Shown: piece after piece, positions 6,578 to 14,576 of the stretch
Position numbering within the stretch: the first letter of the stretch is position 1
How the letters are laid out: each line of letters begins with the position of its first letter
Origin: Bacteroidota bacterium
GTDB lineage: Bacteria; Bacteroidota; Bacteroidia; Chitinophagales; Chitinophagaceae
Direction of reading: 5' to 3'
DNA length: 16,852 nucleotides
Assembly (NCBI GenBank): GCA_021824855.1
Contig: JAKAJX010000289.1
Coordinates: 1-16,852, forward strand
Translations under genes and position numbers: made by a program
The notes under the pieces: model-generated
What the model was told of the DNA's origin: nothing
What the model saw: only the letters and a program-made list of their open reading frames with translations
Databases searched by the model: none

Positions 6578-7456
6578 ATGAACAATAATATATCAATGCA
6601 AGCATCTTCTTTCGAAATCAAAAAAAACATAAAAGCATCGGGCTATACCATAGCAATTTGTAGCATTCTTGCATTTTTATTCTTTTTTATACAATGGAAT
6701 TCACCTCAAATATCTCCTCCCATTGCAGATACCGGTATTGAAGTAAATTTAGGAAATAGCGAAACAGGTTTAGGAAATATTGCACCGCAGCTTCCGGGCA
6801 CACCATCCACCGATGCTCAGCAAAACCAAGCCACGCCTACAACTTCTGCAACTACGCCATCCAAAGCAACTATTTCTGCATCAGATAATGGCGATGAAGC
6901 AATTAATAATACTTCAACACCCAATTCAAATACAAAACCAATTAATACACCCGATATAACTAAAAAAAAATCGGTTAATACCACCACTGTAGTTTCTAAA
7001 CCTGCTAAACCTAAAGCAGTATATAAAGCCGAATTGAATAAGGGAAATGGTGGAAATTATGCCGATAGTTATAATGGCATCAATAATCAGGGAATTGCCG
7101 GTGGAAAAGGCGATCAAGGTAAACCCAATGGTAATCCCAACAGCGATAGTTATACAGGCAATGGCGGATTAGGGAATAGTGGCGTAAGTATAAGAAGTGG
7201 ATTAGATGGAAGAAAGTTTACACAGTTTCCTTCGTTTCAAGATAATTTTAATGAACCGGCTAAAGTTGCTGTTGATATTACTGTAGATATTAATGGCAAT
7301 GTAATAAATGCAACTATCAATCCAAGAGGTACTACTACTACCAATTACGCTATAAGAGCTATTGCCATTCGCAAAGCCAAACAGCTAAAATTAAATTCAG
7401 GCAAAGAAGATCAACAAACAGGAACAATTGTATTTGACTTTAAATTAAAAGGTTAA
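6578..7456 (+). CDS. TonB-like energy transducer / periplasmic-spanning protein
   Basis: The 292-residue protein has a short cytoplasmic N terminus, one membrane helix (about 21-40), a long low-complexity linker rich in Thr, Asn, Pro and Gly (about 45-210), and a compact C-terminal domain (about 222-292). That domain shows the beta-alpha-beta pattern of TonB C-termini: K-V-A-V-D-I-T-V-D-I-N-G-N-V strands, a helix with A-I-R-K-A-K-Q-L, and a last strand I-V-F-D-F-K-L-K. This layout fits a protein that spans the periplasm and passes energy to outer-membrane transporters. In related Bacteroidota, exbB/exbD genes often precede such a gene and folC follows; here folC follows by 22 bases but no exb genes precede it. 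Met7 at 6596 is a credible alternative start. The linker is Gly/Asn-rich rather than the classical Pro/Lys-rich type. Confidence 0.75.
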   Translation: MNNNISMQASSFEIKKNIKASGYTIAICSILAFLFFFIQWNSPQISPPIADTGIEVNLGNSETGLGNIAPQLPGTPSTDAQQNQATPTTSATTPSKATISASDNGDEAINNTSTPNSNTKPINTPDITKKKSVNTTTVVSKPAKPKAVYKAELNKGNGGNYADSYNGINNQGIAGGKGDQGKPNGNPNSDSYTGNGGLGNSGVSIRSGLDGRKFTQFPSFQDNFNEPAKVAVDITVDINGNVINATINPRGTTTTNYAIRAIAIRKAKQLKLNSGKEDQQTGTIVFDFKLKG

Positions 7457-7478
7457 TTTATTTGCATTTTTATTTTAA

Positions 7479-8768
7479 ATGACGTATCAAGAAACAATAA
7501 ATTATCTGTACCAAACTTTGCCAATGTTTAGCAAAGTAGGTGCAACTGCTATTAAAAAAGATATTACTAATACCATAGAACTTTGTAAGGTTTTAAACAA
7601 CCCACATACTCAATTTAAAACAATACATATTGCAGGCACTAATGGCAAAGGAAGTACCAGCCACATGCTTGCTGCTATTTTACAAACTGCCGGTTATACT
7701 ACAGGCCTCTATACTTCTCCGCATTTGAAAGATTTTAGAGAAAGAATTAAAGTAAACGGAAAAATGTGCGAGAAAGAATTTGTAGTAGATTTTGTAGAAA
7801 AAATTCAACCTTCCATTGAAAAAATTCAACCTTCTTTTTTTGAAATAACGGTGGCAATGGCATTTGCTTATTTTGGCGAGCAAAAAGTAGATATTGCTAT
7901 TGTGGAAGTAGGTTTGGGTGGAAGATTAGATAGCACCAATATTATTACTCCCGAATTAGCTGTTATTACTAATATTGGATGGGATCACATGAATTTGTTG
8001 GGAGATAGTTTAGATAAAATTGCTTTTGAAAAAGCGGGCATTATTAAACAAAATATTCCTGTAGTTATTGGCGAATATTTGCCCGAAACTAAACCTATTT
8101 TCGAAAACAAAGCTGCATCAGTACAAGCACCCATTATTTGGGCACAAGAAAAAAAATGGGTATCAGAATGGAAATATCAGCACCATCAATTAGTAATAGA
8201 AATTGCAGATCATACTACATCCGAAAGAGAAACGTATCAATTAGATTTACCAGGACTATATCAAACTAAAAATATACTAACTGTATTAGCGTCTGTACAT
8301 CAATTGCAAAAAAAAGGATGGCATATTTCATTAACCAATATAAAAAAGGCACTAACACAAGTAAAAGGTTTAACGGGCTTACATGGAAGATGGGAACTAA
8401 TACATGAGCACCCTACAGTTATTATGGATGTAGGGCATAATGTTGATGGAATTAAATTAATTGTTGAACAATTGGAACTAACTTCTTTTAATCATTTGCA
8501 TATTATTATTGGCATGGTAAAAGATAAAGATGTAGATAGTGTTTTACATTTACTTCCTAAATATGCCACTTATTATTTCACTCAAGCCCATATTCCCAGA
8601 GCATTAGACGCAAAAATTTTACAACAAAAAGCAGTGGATGTAGGACTAAACGGGAAAGTTTTTGACGATGTTAATATGGCCTTACATTCTGCAAAATCGG
8701 TTGCAAAAAAAGATGATTTAATTTTGGTTTGTGGCAGTGTGTTTTTAGTAGGCGAAGTTATTTTTTAG
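7479..8768 (+). CDS. folC: Folylpolyglutamate synthase / dihydrofolate synthase
   Basis: This 429-residue cytoplasmic Mur-ligase-fold enzyme adds glutamate to dihydropteroate and/or folates using ATP. The ATP-binding loop GTNGKGST is at 53-60, preceded by the H-I-A strand. The family blocks EVGLGGRLDSTN (143-154), NIGWDH (165-170) and EKAGIIK (184-190, with the lysine expected to be carbamylated) follow. A GRWE segment and D-V-G-H-N, the counterpart of the usual DGAHN, mark the C-terminal domain. Its length is normal for the family. Whether it makes dihydrofolate as well as polyglutamates cannot be decided here, but a single folC in Bacteroidota usually does both. It starts 22 bases after the TonB-like gene and probably shares its transcript. 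It converges on the GIN-domain gene with a 58-base gap that holds no clear terminator. Confidence 0.96.
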   Translation: MTYQETINYLYQTLPMFSKVGATAIKKDITNTIELCKVLNNPHTQFKTIHIAGTNGKGSTSHMLAAILQTAGYTTGLYTSPHLKDFRERIKVNGKMCEKEFVVDFVEKIQPSIEKIQPSFFEITVAMAFAYFGEQKVDIAIVEVGLGGRLDSTNIITPELAVITNIGWDHMNLLGDSLDKIAFEKAGIIKQNIPVVIGEYLPETKPIFENKAASVQAPIIWAQEKKWVSEWKYQHHQLVIEIADHTTSERETYQLDLPGLYQTKNILTVLASVHQLQKKGWHISLTNIKKALTQVKGLTGLHGRWELIHEHPTVIMDVGHNVDGIKLIVEQLELTSFNHLHIIIGMVKDKDVDSVLHLLPKYATYYFTQAHIPRALDAKILQQKAVDVGLNGKVFDDVNMALHSAKSVAKKDDLILVCGSVFLVGEVIF

Positions 8769-8826
8769 AAATTAATCAAATTCCAAATCACATATGCGCT
8801 ACTACTTGCTATTTTAGCATTTGTAA

Positions 8827-9486
8827 TTAATTTTTTGAAACCTTTTTAATTTCGCCTCCACTACTTACCGAAATAAGTTTTAAAGCACAATTACCGGAAT
8901 ATCTTATTGTACCTCCGCTACTGGCTTTGGCAGTTAGTTCTTTTGTAATTTTTAATTTAATATCAGCACCACTACTTACAGTAGCTTCAGAGCTATCAAC
9001 TTCTAAATCAAACCCTTTAAAAGTACCTCCACTATTTCCATCAACAGTTAAATACGAAGTTCTTCCTTGTAATTTAATTTCACCTCCGCTACTTACATGC
9101 GCACTTAAATTGTCAGTATTAAAATCTTCTCCATAAATACTTGCACCACTCGATGCTTTTAAAGCATTTATATTTTTATATGCAACATATACTTTTACAT
9201 TTCCGCTAAAGCTTTTCATAAAGCTCAACTTAGGTTCTCTGTATATTTTTAGCACACCGTTTTCTACTTCTGTTTTGATATATTTTACAATATCCGCATT
9301 ATTTGAACTTACTATTAATGACTCTGTATTATCTTTCGAAATATATACATCTATTCCGGTAGCAGCATTAATAGCATGAAATGAAGTGATATTTCTTTTA
9401 TCGGCATTTTCAACATGAATATTTTTTTGTGAAAATGAATTGGCTGTGAGTGCAAGTGCAGTTAGAAATAAAAAAATGTTACGCAT
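8827..9486 (-). CDS. Exported head-GIN domain (DUF2807) beta-repeat protein
   Basis: The 219-residue protein has a signal peptide (MRNIFLFLTALALTANSFSQ, with cleavage likely near residue 20) and no lipobox. The mature part matches the putative auto-transporter adhesin head GIN domain (DUF2807): a first sheet with F-H-A-I-N-A-A-T-G-I-D-V-Y-I, then a ladder of short strands with regular Ser-Gly turns. Six copies of an S-S-G-x-x-I type turn occur at 112, 132, 151, 171, 189 and 208, spaced 18-20 residues, as expected for a right-handed parallel beta-helix. The function is unknown; the family name is a prediction. The gene lies 44 bases downstream of glgB on the same strand, so read-through from the glycogen unit is possible, although no functional link is evident. 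Confidence 0.88.
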   Translation of the reverse strand: MRNIFLFLTALALTANSFSQKNIHVENADKRNITSFHAINAATGIDVYISKDNTESLIVSSNNADIVKYIKTEVENGVLKIYREPKLSFMKSFSGNVKVYVAYKNINALKASSGASIYGEDFNTDNLSAHVSSGGEIKLQGRTSYLTVDGNSGGTFKGFDLEVDSSEATVSSGADIKLKITKELTAKASSGGTIRYSGNCALKLISVSSGGEIKKVSKN

Positions 9487-9530
9487 AAAAATGTTTTACA
9501 TACAACGAGCATTGCATAAAAAAGTTACAA

Positions 9531-11534
9531 TTATTTTAAAACGATAGCTGCTAATGGCGGTAAATGAACTTTTAACTTATACCATTTATCTTTTGGATTC
9601 ACTTTTTCTGCCTTAATTTCTGTGTTATATACATCGCCTGTTCCCCAAAAATCTTTACTATCACTATTAAAAATTTCTTGCCAATTTTCTTTTCCGTATG
9701 CATGAATTTCCCAATCGTATCGCACAATGGGTGTCATGTTTAATATAACAAGTACTTCATCTTTTTCATTCATTCCTTTTCGTTTATACACTGCAACAGA
9801 TTCATTTCTATGATTCAAATCAACCCATTCAAATCCGTCGGCTTCAAATTGTTTTTCGTATAACGCAGGTTGTTGGCGATATAGCTCATTTAGTTTTTGT
9901 ACGCAATTTTTCATGCCTCCATGACTAACATGTTGTAATAAATCCCATTGTAACTCACTTTTATAATTCCATTCATTTGTAGCGGCAAACTCGTTTCCCA
10001 TGAATAATAATTTAGCACCCGGGTGAGTAAACATATAAGTGTACAACAAACGTAAATTGGCAAACTTTTGCCAGTCATCACCGGGCATTTTATAAATCAT
10101 TGGACTTTTGCCATGTACTACTTCATCGTGGCTTAATGGCAACATAAAACTTTCATCATAAAAATACATCATACTAAAAGTAAATTTATCTTGATGAAAT
10201 TGCCTATATACCGGATCGAGTTTAAAATAATTTAAAGTATCGTGCATCCATCCCATCATCCATTTCATTCCAAAACCTAACCCATCCTCAAAAGTAGGTT
10301 TGCTAATTTTCGGCCAATCAGTGGCTTCTTCTGCAATAGTTTGAATTTCTGGAAAGTCTCTATATAAAGTTTCATTTAAATCTTTTATAAAAGCTATTGC
10401 TTCTAAGTTGCCATTACCTCCAAATTCATTGGGCTCCCATTGACTTTTATTACGACTATAATCTAATCGCAACATTGATGAAACTGCATCTACTCTCAAT
10501 CCATCGGCATGAAACTGATCACACCAAAATCTGGCACTACTTATTAAAAAACTTTTTACTTCCCCACGTTTATAATTAAAAATATAAGAGTTCCAATCCG
10601 GATGATATCCTTTTCGCATATCGGCATATTCGTAAGTATGCGTTCCATCAAACATAAACAGTCCGTGTGCATCATAAGGAAAATGTGAAGGAACCCAGTC
10701 AAGGATTACCCCAATATCAGCTTGATGTAAAGCATCAACTAATGCAGCAAAATTTTGCGGATTACCAAACCGAGATGTAGGAGCAAAATATCCTGTTCCC
10801 TGATATCCCCAACTGCCATCGAAAGGGTGCTCCATAACAGGCATAAACTCTACATGCGTAAAGCCCATTTCTTTAACATAAGGAACTAATCTTTCAGTAA
10901 TTTGTTGATACGTATTATACTCTTCCTCATTATTTTTATCGGGACGCATCCAACTTGCCAAATGCACTTCATATACCGAATAAGGTGCATTACGATTATT
11001 GTGCTTAGCCCTTATTTTCATCCATTCTGAATCATTCCATTCAAACGTTGTTTGCCAAGTAATTGAAGCCGTATATGGTCGCTTTTCCCAGAAGTGAGCA
11101 AATGGATCTCCTTTATCTAATTTAATACCTTGAAATCCATGAATATGGTATTTATAAGCTTCTCCGGCATGAACGTTGGGAATAAATCCTTCCCAAATTC
11201 CGGAATTATCTAATCGTACTTTTAATGGATGAGATGTTTTATTCCAATCATTAAAATATCCTGTAACACTTACCCATGTTGCATTTGGTGCCCAAACTGC
11301 AAAATAGGTTCCTGCAATACCTAATACCTCCATTTGTTTATTGCCAAAAAGGTTATATAACCTATAATGGGTTCCATTTTGAAAGTTCTTTATATCATCA
11401 TCTGTAAATAAAGAATAATTCCACACTGCTTGCTGCGTATCTACAAAAAAAACTTCTTCGTATTTTTTATTGGCTAATTCCGCTTTATTATCAACATTGT
11501 TTTTATTAGCCGAATCTTTAGATTTGTCCATCAT
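9531..11534 (-). CDS. glgB: 1,4-alpha-glucan branching enzyme
   Basis: The 667-residue cytoplasmic GH13 enzyme forms alpha-1,6 branches in glycogen. An N-terminal CBM48 domain spans about 55-160 (G-T-Y-F-A-V-W-A-P-N-A, then G-Y-F-N-D-W-N). The catalytic barrel shows the four GH13 regions: DWVPSHFP (279-286), GLRVDAV (345-351), AEEATDWP (401-408) and LSHDEVVHGK (467-476). By alignment the nucleophile is Asp349, the acid/base Glu402 and the third carboxylate Asp470. The W-G-Y-Q-G-T-G-Y-F block and the G-N-E-F-A segment (513-517) are typical of branching enzymes rather than amylases. The C-terminal beta domain is complete. A lysine- and asparagine-rich extension of about 25 residues precedes the core. 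The start is the first of two adjacent ATGs. The gene follows the GH13 gene by 45 bases, probably in one operon. Confidence 0.96.
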   Translation of the reverse strand: MMDKSKDSANKNNVDNKAELANKKYEEVFFVDTQQAVWNYSLFTDDDIKNFQNGTHYRLYNLFGNKQMEVLGIAGTYFAVWAPNATWVSVTGYFNDWNKTSHPLKVRLDNSGIWEGFIPNVHAGEAYKYHIHGFQGIKLDKGDPFAHFWEKRPYTASITWQTTFEWNDSEWMKIRAKHNNRNAPYSVYEVHLASWMRPDKNNEEEYNTYQQITERLVPYVKEMGFTHVEFMPVMEHPFDGSWGYQGTGYFAPTSRFGNPQNFAALVDALHQADIGVILDWVPSHFPYDAHGLFMFDGTHTYEYADMRKGYHPDWNSYIFNYKRGEVKSFLISSARFWCDQFHADGLRVDAVSSMLRLDYSRNKSQWEPNEFGGNGNLEAIAFIKDLNETLYRDFPEIQTIAEEATDWPKISKPTFEDGLGFGMKWMMGWMHDTLNYFKLDPVYRQFHQDKFTFSMMYFYDESFMLPLSHDEVVHGKSPMIYKMPGDDWQKFANLRLLYTYMFTHPGAKLLFMGNEFAATNEWNYKSELQWDLLQHVSHGGMKNCVQKLNELYRQQPALYEKQFEADGFEWVDLNHRNESVAVYKRKGMNEKDEVLVILNMTPIVRYDWEIHAYGKENWQEIFNSDSKDFWGTGDVYNTEIKAEKVNPKDKWYKLKVHLPPLAAIVLK

Positions 11535-11579
11535 AAAAATTTAATGCAGTAAGTTATAACAATTAGAAGAATATACGTT

Positions 11580-13430
11580 TTAATTCTTCAATTCTAAAAC
11601 CCACATAGTTTTTGACGGAATGGAAAAAGTTGATGATAGAATGTTATTATTTTCTACATTGATGGCTTTTGAAAATCCTTTAGTTCTTTCTTCATAATCT
11701 TTTGTATCAACTTTCATTTCTTTATCGGCAGTATTCATCACACACATGATCGTTTGTTTATCATCGAAACGGAAATAAACATACAACCCATCTTTAGGAA
11801 TGTATTGCATCATTTTTCCTGAAGTAATTGCGGAAGATTTTTTTCTGAAATTAGCCAGAATTGTTGTGTACTGTTGCATATCTTTTTCTGCATCAGTTAA
11901 TCCTTCACCGGTAAAAGAATTTTTTTTATCGCCTGCCCATCCGCCCGGAAAATCTAATCGAACCCAACCATCTTGCGGATTTTTTTCTCCTTTCATTAAT
12001 ACTTCGGTTCCATAATAAATTTGCGGAATACCTCTACAGGTTAGTAACCATGCAATACCCATTTTTAATTTATTTACATCTTCTTTCATTTCAGAATAAA
12101 AACGGGTAAGATCGTGATTGTCTAAAAAGATGACATTATTGTTGGCATTTTTATATAAAAAATCGTTGCTTAATGTACTGTATAATTTATTCACGCCATC
12201 TGTCCAACCAAAATTTTGGGTTAATGCAGGAATGATGCCATAAAACAATGTTTGAAAATCGGTTGCTCCCAGTAAATTACTTTTAAAGGGCGTATTAATA
12301 TTGTTTGCTGTAAAGTAAGCCTGGCTTGCAGTTCCGTGCACCCATGTTTCGCCAAACATAGTTATTTTAGGATATTCTTTTACCAACTCTTTATTGCAAC
12401 GATTCATAAAAGGCAAATCGTTATAGATGTACGTATCAATTCTCCAGCCATCTACTCCAAATTCCTCCACACTCCATATTGCATGCTGAATTAAATAATT
12501 AGCAAAATAAGGATTCGATTGATTTACATCGGGCATTTTAGGTGTAAACCAACCATCACTCATCACTTTTTTGTCGTGTTGTGAAGCATACGGATCGAAA
12601 AGTGGCTGATCTTTATAACTGGTTCCGGTGTAGGTAGGCCATTGATGAAACCAATCTTTTGTGGGTGGATCGAGTACAAAAATGTTCATACTACCTACAT
12701 GATTGTACACTGCATCTTGTATTAATTTCATACCGCGTTTATGCAACTCGTTGCTTAGTTCTTTATACTTTTCGGCTCCTCCAAAACGAGGTTCAATAAC
12801 ATAATGATTGGTGAAGGAATATCCGTGTTCAGTTCTGTTAGGTTCATCATTTTCAATTACCGGAGTCATCCATAAAGTGGTAATTCCCAACTTTTGTAAA
12901 TAATCGAGATGATTAATAATACCTTGGAAATCTCCGCCATGACGATCATATATTTGATTACGGTTGAGCGATTGGTCTCTCATTCCTTTAATTCTATCAT
13001 TACTTGTATCACCATCACTAAATCTATCGGGCATAATTAAATACACTAAATCTTTAGAATTAATACCTTGCGCAAATGCAGTACCGTTACCTTTTCTTCT
13101 TTCTTTCAATAACCAATCTACCGAATGAGCTGTTTTGTTATTGGTAAACAAAAAGCGAACTGTACCCGGTTTGGCTGTTGCTGTAATATCAATATCAACT
13201 GCTACATATTTGCTATTATCTAATAAATGAACAGCTTTAATAAAAACCCCCTGATAGTTGGTAGATATTTTTTCTGTATTAAAATGTTCGTGATCGCTTT
13301 TAATAAGTAACTGAATGGAATGATGCTTCATTCCCACCCACCAATTGGTAGGATAAATTGTTGCATACTGTGCTTGTACTGAAGTATAATACAATATACT
13401 TAACAGCAGAAAAGAAAAGAAATGTTTCAT
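11580..13430 (-). CDS. Secreted GH13 cyclomaltodextrinase / neopullulanase-like alpha-glucan hydrolase
   Basis: The 616-residue enzyme has a signal peptide (residues 1-20, ending S-V-Q-A) without a lipobox, so it should act in the periplasm or outside the cell. An N-terminal beta domain begins with P-T-N-W-W-V-G-M-K, a hallmark of the cyclomaltodextrinase N-terminal module found in SusA-like enzymes. The barrel carries all four GH13 regions: DAVYNH (239-244), GWRID (328-332), GETW (360-363) and FLDNHD (435-440). The predicted catalytic residues are Asp332, Glu361 and Asp440. A C-terminal beta domain closes the protein. The likely products are maltose and short maltodextrins from starch, glycogen or cyclodextrin; exact specificity cannot be read from sequence. 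The gene starts six bases after the DUF6588 gene stops, which suggests coupled translation, and it precedes glgB. Confidence 0.9.
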   Translation of the reverse strand: MKHFFSFLLLSILYYTSVQAQYATIYPTNWWVGMKHHSIQLLIKSDHEHFNTEKISTNYQGVFIKAVHLLDNSKYVAVDIDITATAKPGTVRFLFTNNKTAHSVDWLLKERRKGNGTAFAQGINSKDLVYLIMPDRFSDGDTSNDRIKGMRDQSLNRNQIYDRHGGDFQGIINHLDYLQKLGITTLWMTPVIENDEPNRTEHGYSFTNHYVIEPRFGGAEKYKELSNELHKRGMKLIQDAVYNHVGSMNIFVLDPPTKDWFHQWPTYTGTSYKDQPLFDPYASQHDKKVMSDGWFTPKMPDVNQSNPYFANYLIQHAIWSVEEFGVDGWRIDTYIYNDLPFMNRCNKELVKEYPKITMFGETWVHGTASQAYFTANNINTPFKSNLLGATDFQTLFYGIIPALTQNFGWTDGVNKLYSTLSNDFLYKNANNNVIFLDNHDLTRFYSEMKEDVNKLKMGIAWLLTCRGIPQIYYGTEVLMKGEKNPQDGWVRLDFPGGWAGDKKNSFTGEGLTDAEKDMQQYTTILANFRKKSSAITSGKMMQYIPKDGLYVYFRFDDKQTIMCVMNTADKEMKVDTKDYEERTKGFSKAINVENNNILSSTFSIPSKTMWVLELKN

Positions 13431-13436
13431 AATTGT

Positions 13437-14492
13437 TTATCTTATTGCTAATGCTATGCCTACACCAACTCCATTATATTTTGCGAAAGTATAATCGGCA
13501 TACACTTTAAAAATTAATAAATTAAATCTTACTCCCCATGTATTAGACATTCCACCGCCGGTATAACTTAATGAGATAGGATCTACCACATTTGTTGATA
13601 CAACATTATTGGGTGGTGGAAAACCGGTATTATAACTAACTGCATAATTGCCTTTTAAATTAATAGTTGATTTACCATTAGAATACCCAATTGCTGTATA
13701 TATTTCTAAAAAAGCGAACTTAACAGATGCTATACCTTGTAAGGTAAAAGCAGATATGTCGTAGTTAATATTGGCATCTGAAGCAGTTACACTTGTACCT
13801 GAAATAGATGGATTATACGATGCAGATATTTTATTGTACGCTGCCAATGCAGATAAATGTAAAAAAGGAACTTTTTTAATAAAAGGAAGATAATTAGAAA
13901 ACTCATGCTGCACACCTAATCCAAATACGCCAATAGCTACATTGTTAAAATTTGTTTTAGGAAAATAACGCACTTTTAAGTCGGTATGTTTAAATAAACC
14001 TATTCCTATTTGTGCAACCGGCAAGGGCACCGAAACCGGTAAAAAAGAAATTTTTTTCTTAAAATCATCTCCAATCCCTTTTGGAGCACCAAAACTTGTT
14101 GAAACCGTTTGCCCATTAACATTGCTACTTACGTTTATTTGTTGTGAAGTAGTACTTCCCATAAAAGTTGGTAAAGATGCAGAAGAAGCTCCGCCATTAA
14201 GCTTAAAAGTGGTATAATCGCTATTATTGAAAGTGAAATTTTGTTTTTCTATTGGTATTGCAGCAGCCTGTATATTAATAGAAAAATCTAATCCTAATAA
14301 TTTATGCGCACGGGCAGTACTATACCATCCTCGAGCTAAATTATAAATTTCGCCTTCACCAAAAGGCTGAATGTAATTACTAAAATATTTATTGGCATCG
14401 GCTTTAGAGCCTGCAATAATTTGTGCAATATCTTGCGAGCGAACCTGATTAAAAAAGACAATCGCAAAAAACGATAGAAATATCTTTCTCAT
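13437..14492 (-). CDS. DUF6588-type outer-membrane beta-barrel protein
   Basis: The 351-residue protein starts at the ATG at 14492; a TTG two codons upstream is less likely. It has a signal peptide of about 20 residues ending V-R-S-Q. The mature protein is built of alternating amphipathic strands rich in Ser, Asn, Tyr and Gly, and ends in a short strand whose last residues are A-L-A-I-R. That resembles outer-membrane barrels, although the C terminus is Arg rather than the usual aromatic. I recognise it as the Bacteroidota family DUF6588 from the opening (S-K-A-D-A-N-K-Y-F, then Y-I-Q-P-F-G-E-G) and the W-Y-S-T-A-R-A-H-K block. The family has no known function. Its place between the sugar transporter and the secreted GH13 enzyme suggests a role at the outer membrane in maltodextrin use, which is inference. 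Confidence 0.78.
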   Translation of the reverse strand: MRKIFLSFFAIVFFNQVRSQDIAQIIAGSKADANKYFSNYIQPFGEGEIYNLARGWYSTARAHKLLGLDFSINIQAAAIPIEKQNFTFNNSDYTTFKLNGGASSASLPTFMGSTTSQQINVSSNVNGQTVSTSFGAPKGIGDDFKKKISFLPVSVPLPVAQIGIGLFKHTDLKVRYFPKTNFNNVAIGVFGLGVQHEFSNYLPFIKKVPFLHLSALAAYNKISASYNPSISGTSVTASDANINYDISAFTLQGIASVKFAFLEIYTAIGYSNGKSTINLKGNYAVSYNTGFPPPNNVVSTNVVDPISLSYTGGGMSNTWGVRFNLLIFKVYADYTFAKYNGVGVGIALAIR

Positions 14493-14576
14493 AAACAAAA
14501 TTTTAAGTAATTATAGTAAAAAACATTTCTAAAAAGGCAATTAGAATAATTTAAAAGTTGCATTAACATCAAAAAC

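Noticed and set aside
7797..7834. Exact 17-base direct repeat with a 21-base period inside folC, giving E-K-I-Q-P-S twice.
   Set aside because: The protein length is normal for FolC, and the second copy aligns with the usual conserved I-Q-P-S-F-F-E-I-T stretch, so it looks like local similarity without any extra unit inserted.
8769..8826. Possible bidirectional terminator between folC and the GIN gene, from AAATTAAT and ATTAATTT at the two ends of the gap.
   Set aside because: The arms are short, pure AT and about 40 bases apart, with no GC stem, so a stable terminator hairpin is unlikely.
8827..9160. Repeated motifs in the minus-strand gene as a possible CRISPR or DNA repeat array.
   Set aside because: The repeats are imperfect, in frame and fully explained by the beta-helix turn motifs of the GIN-domain protein.
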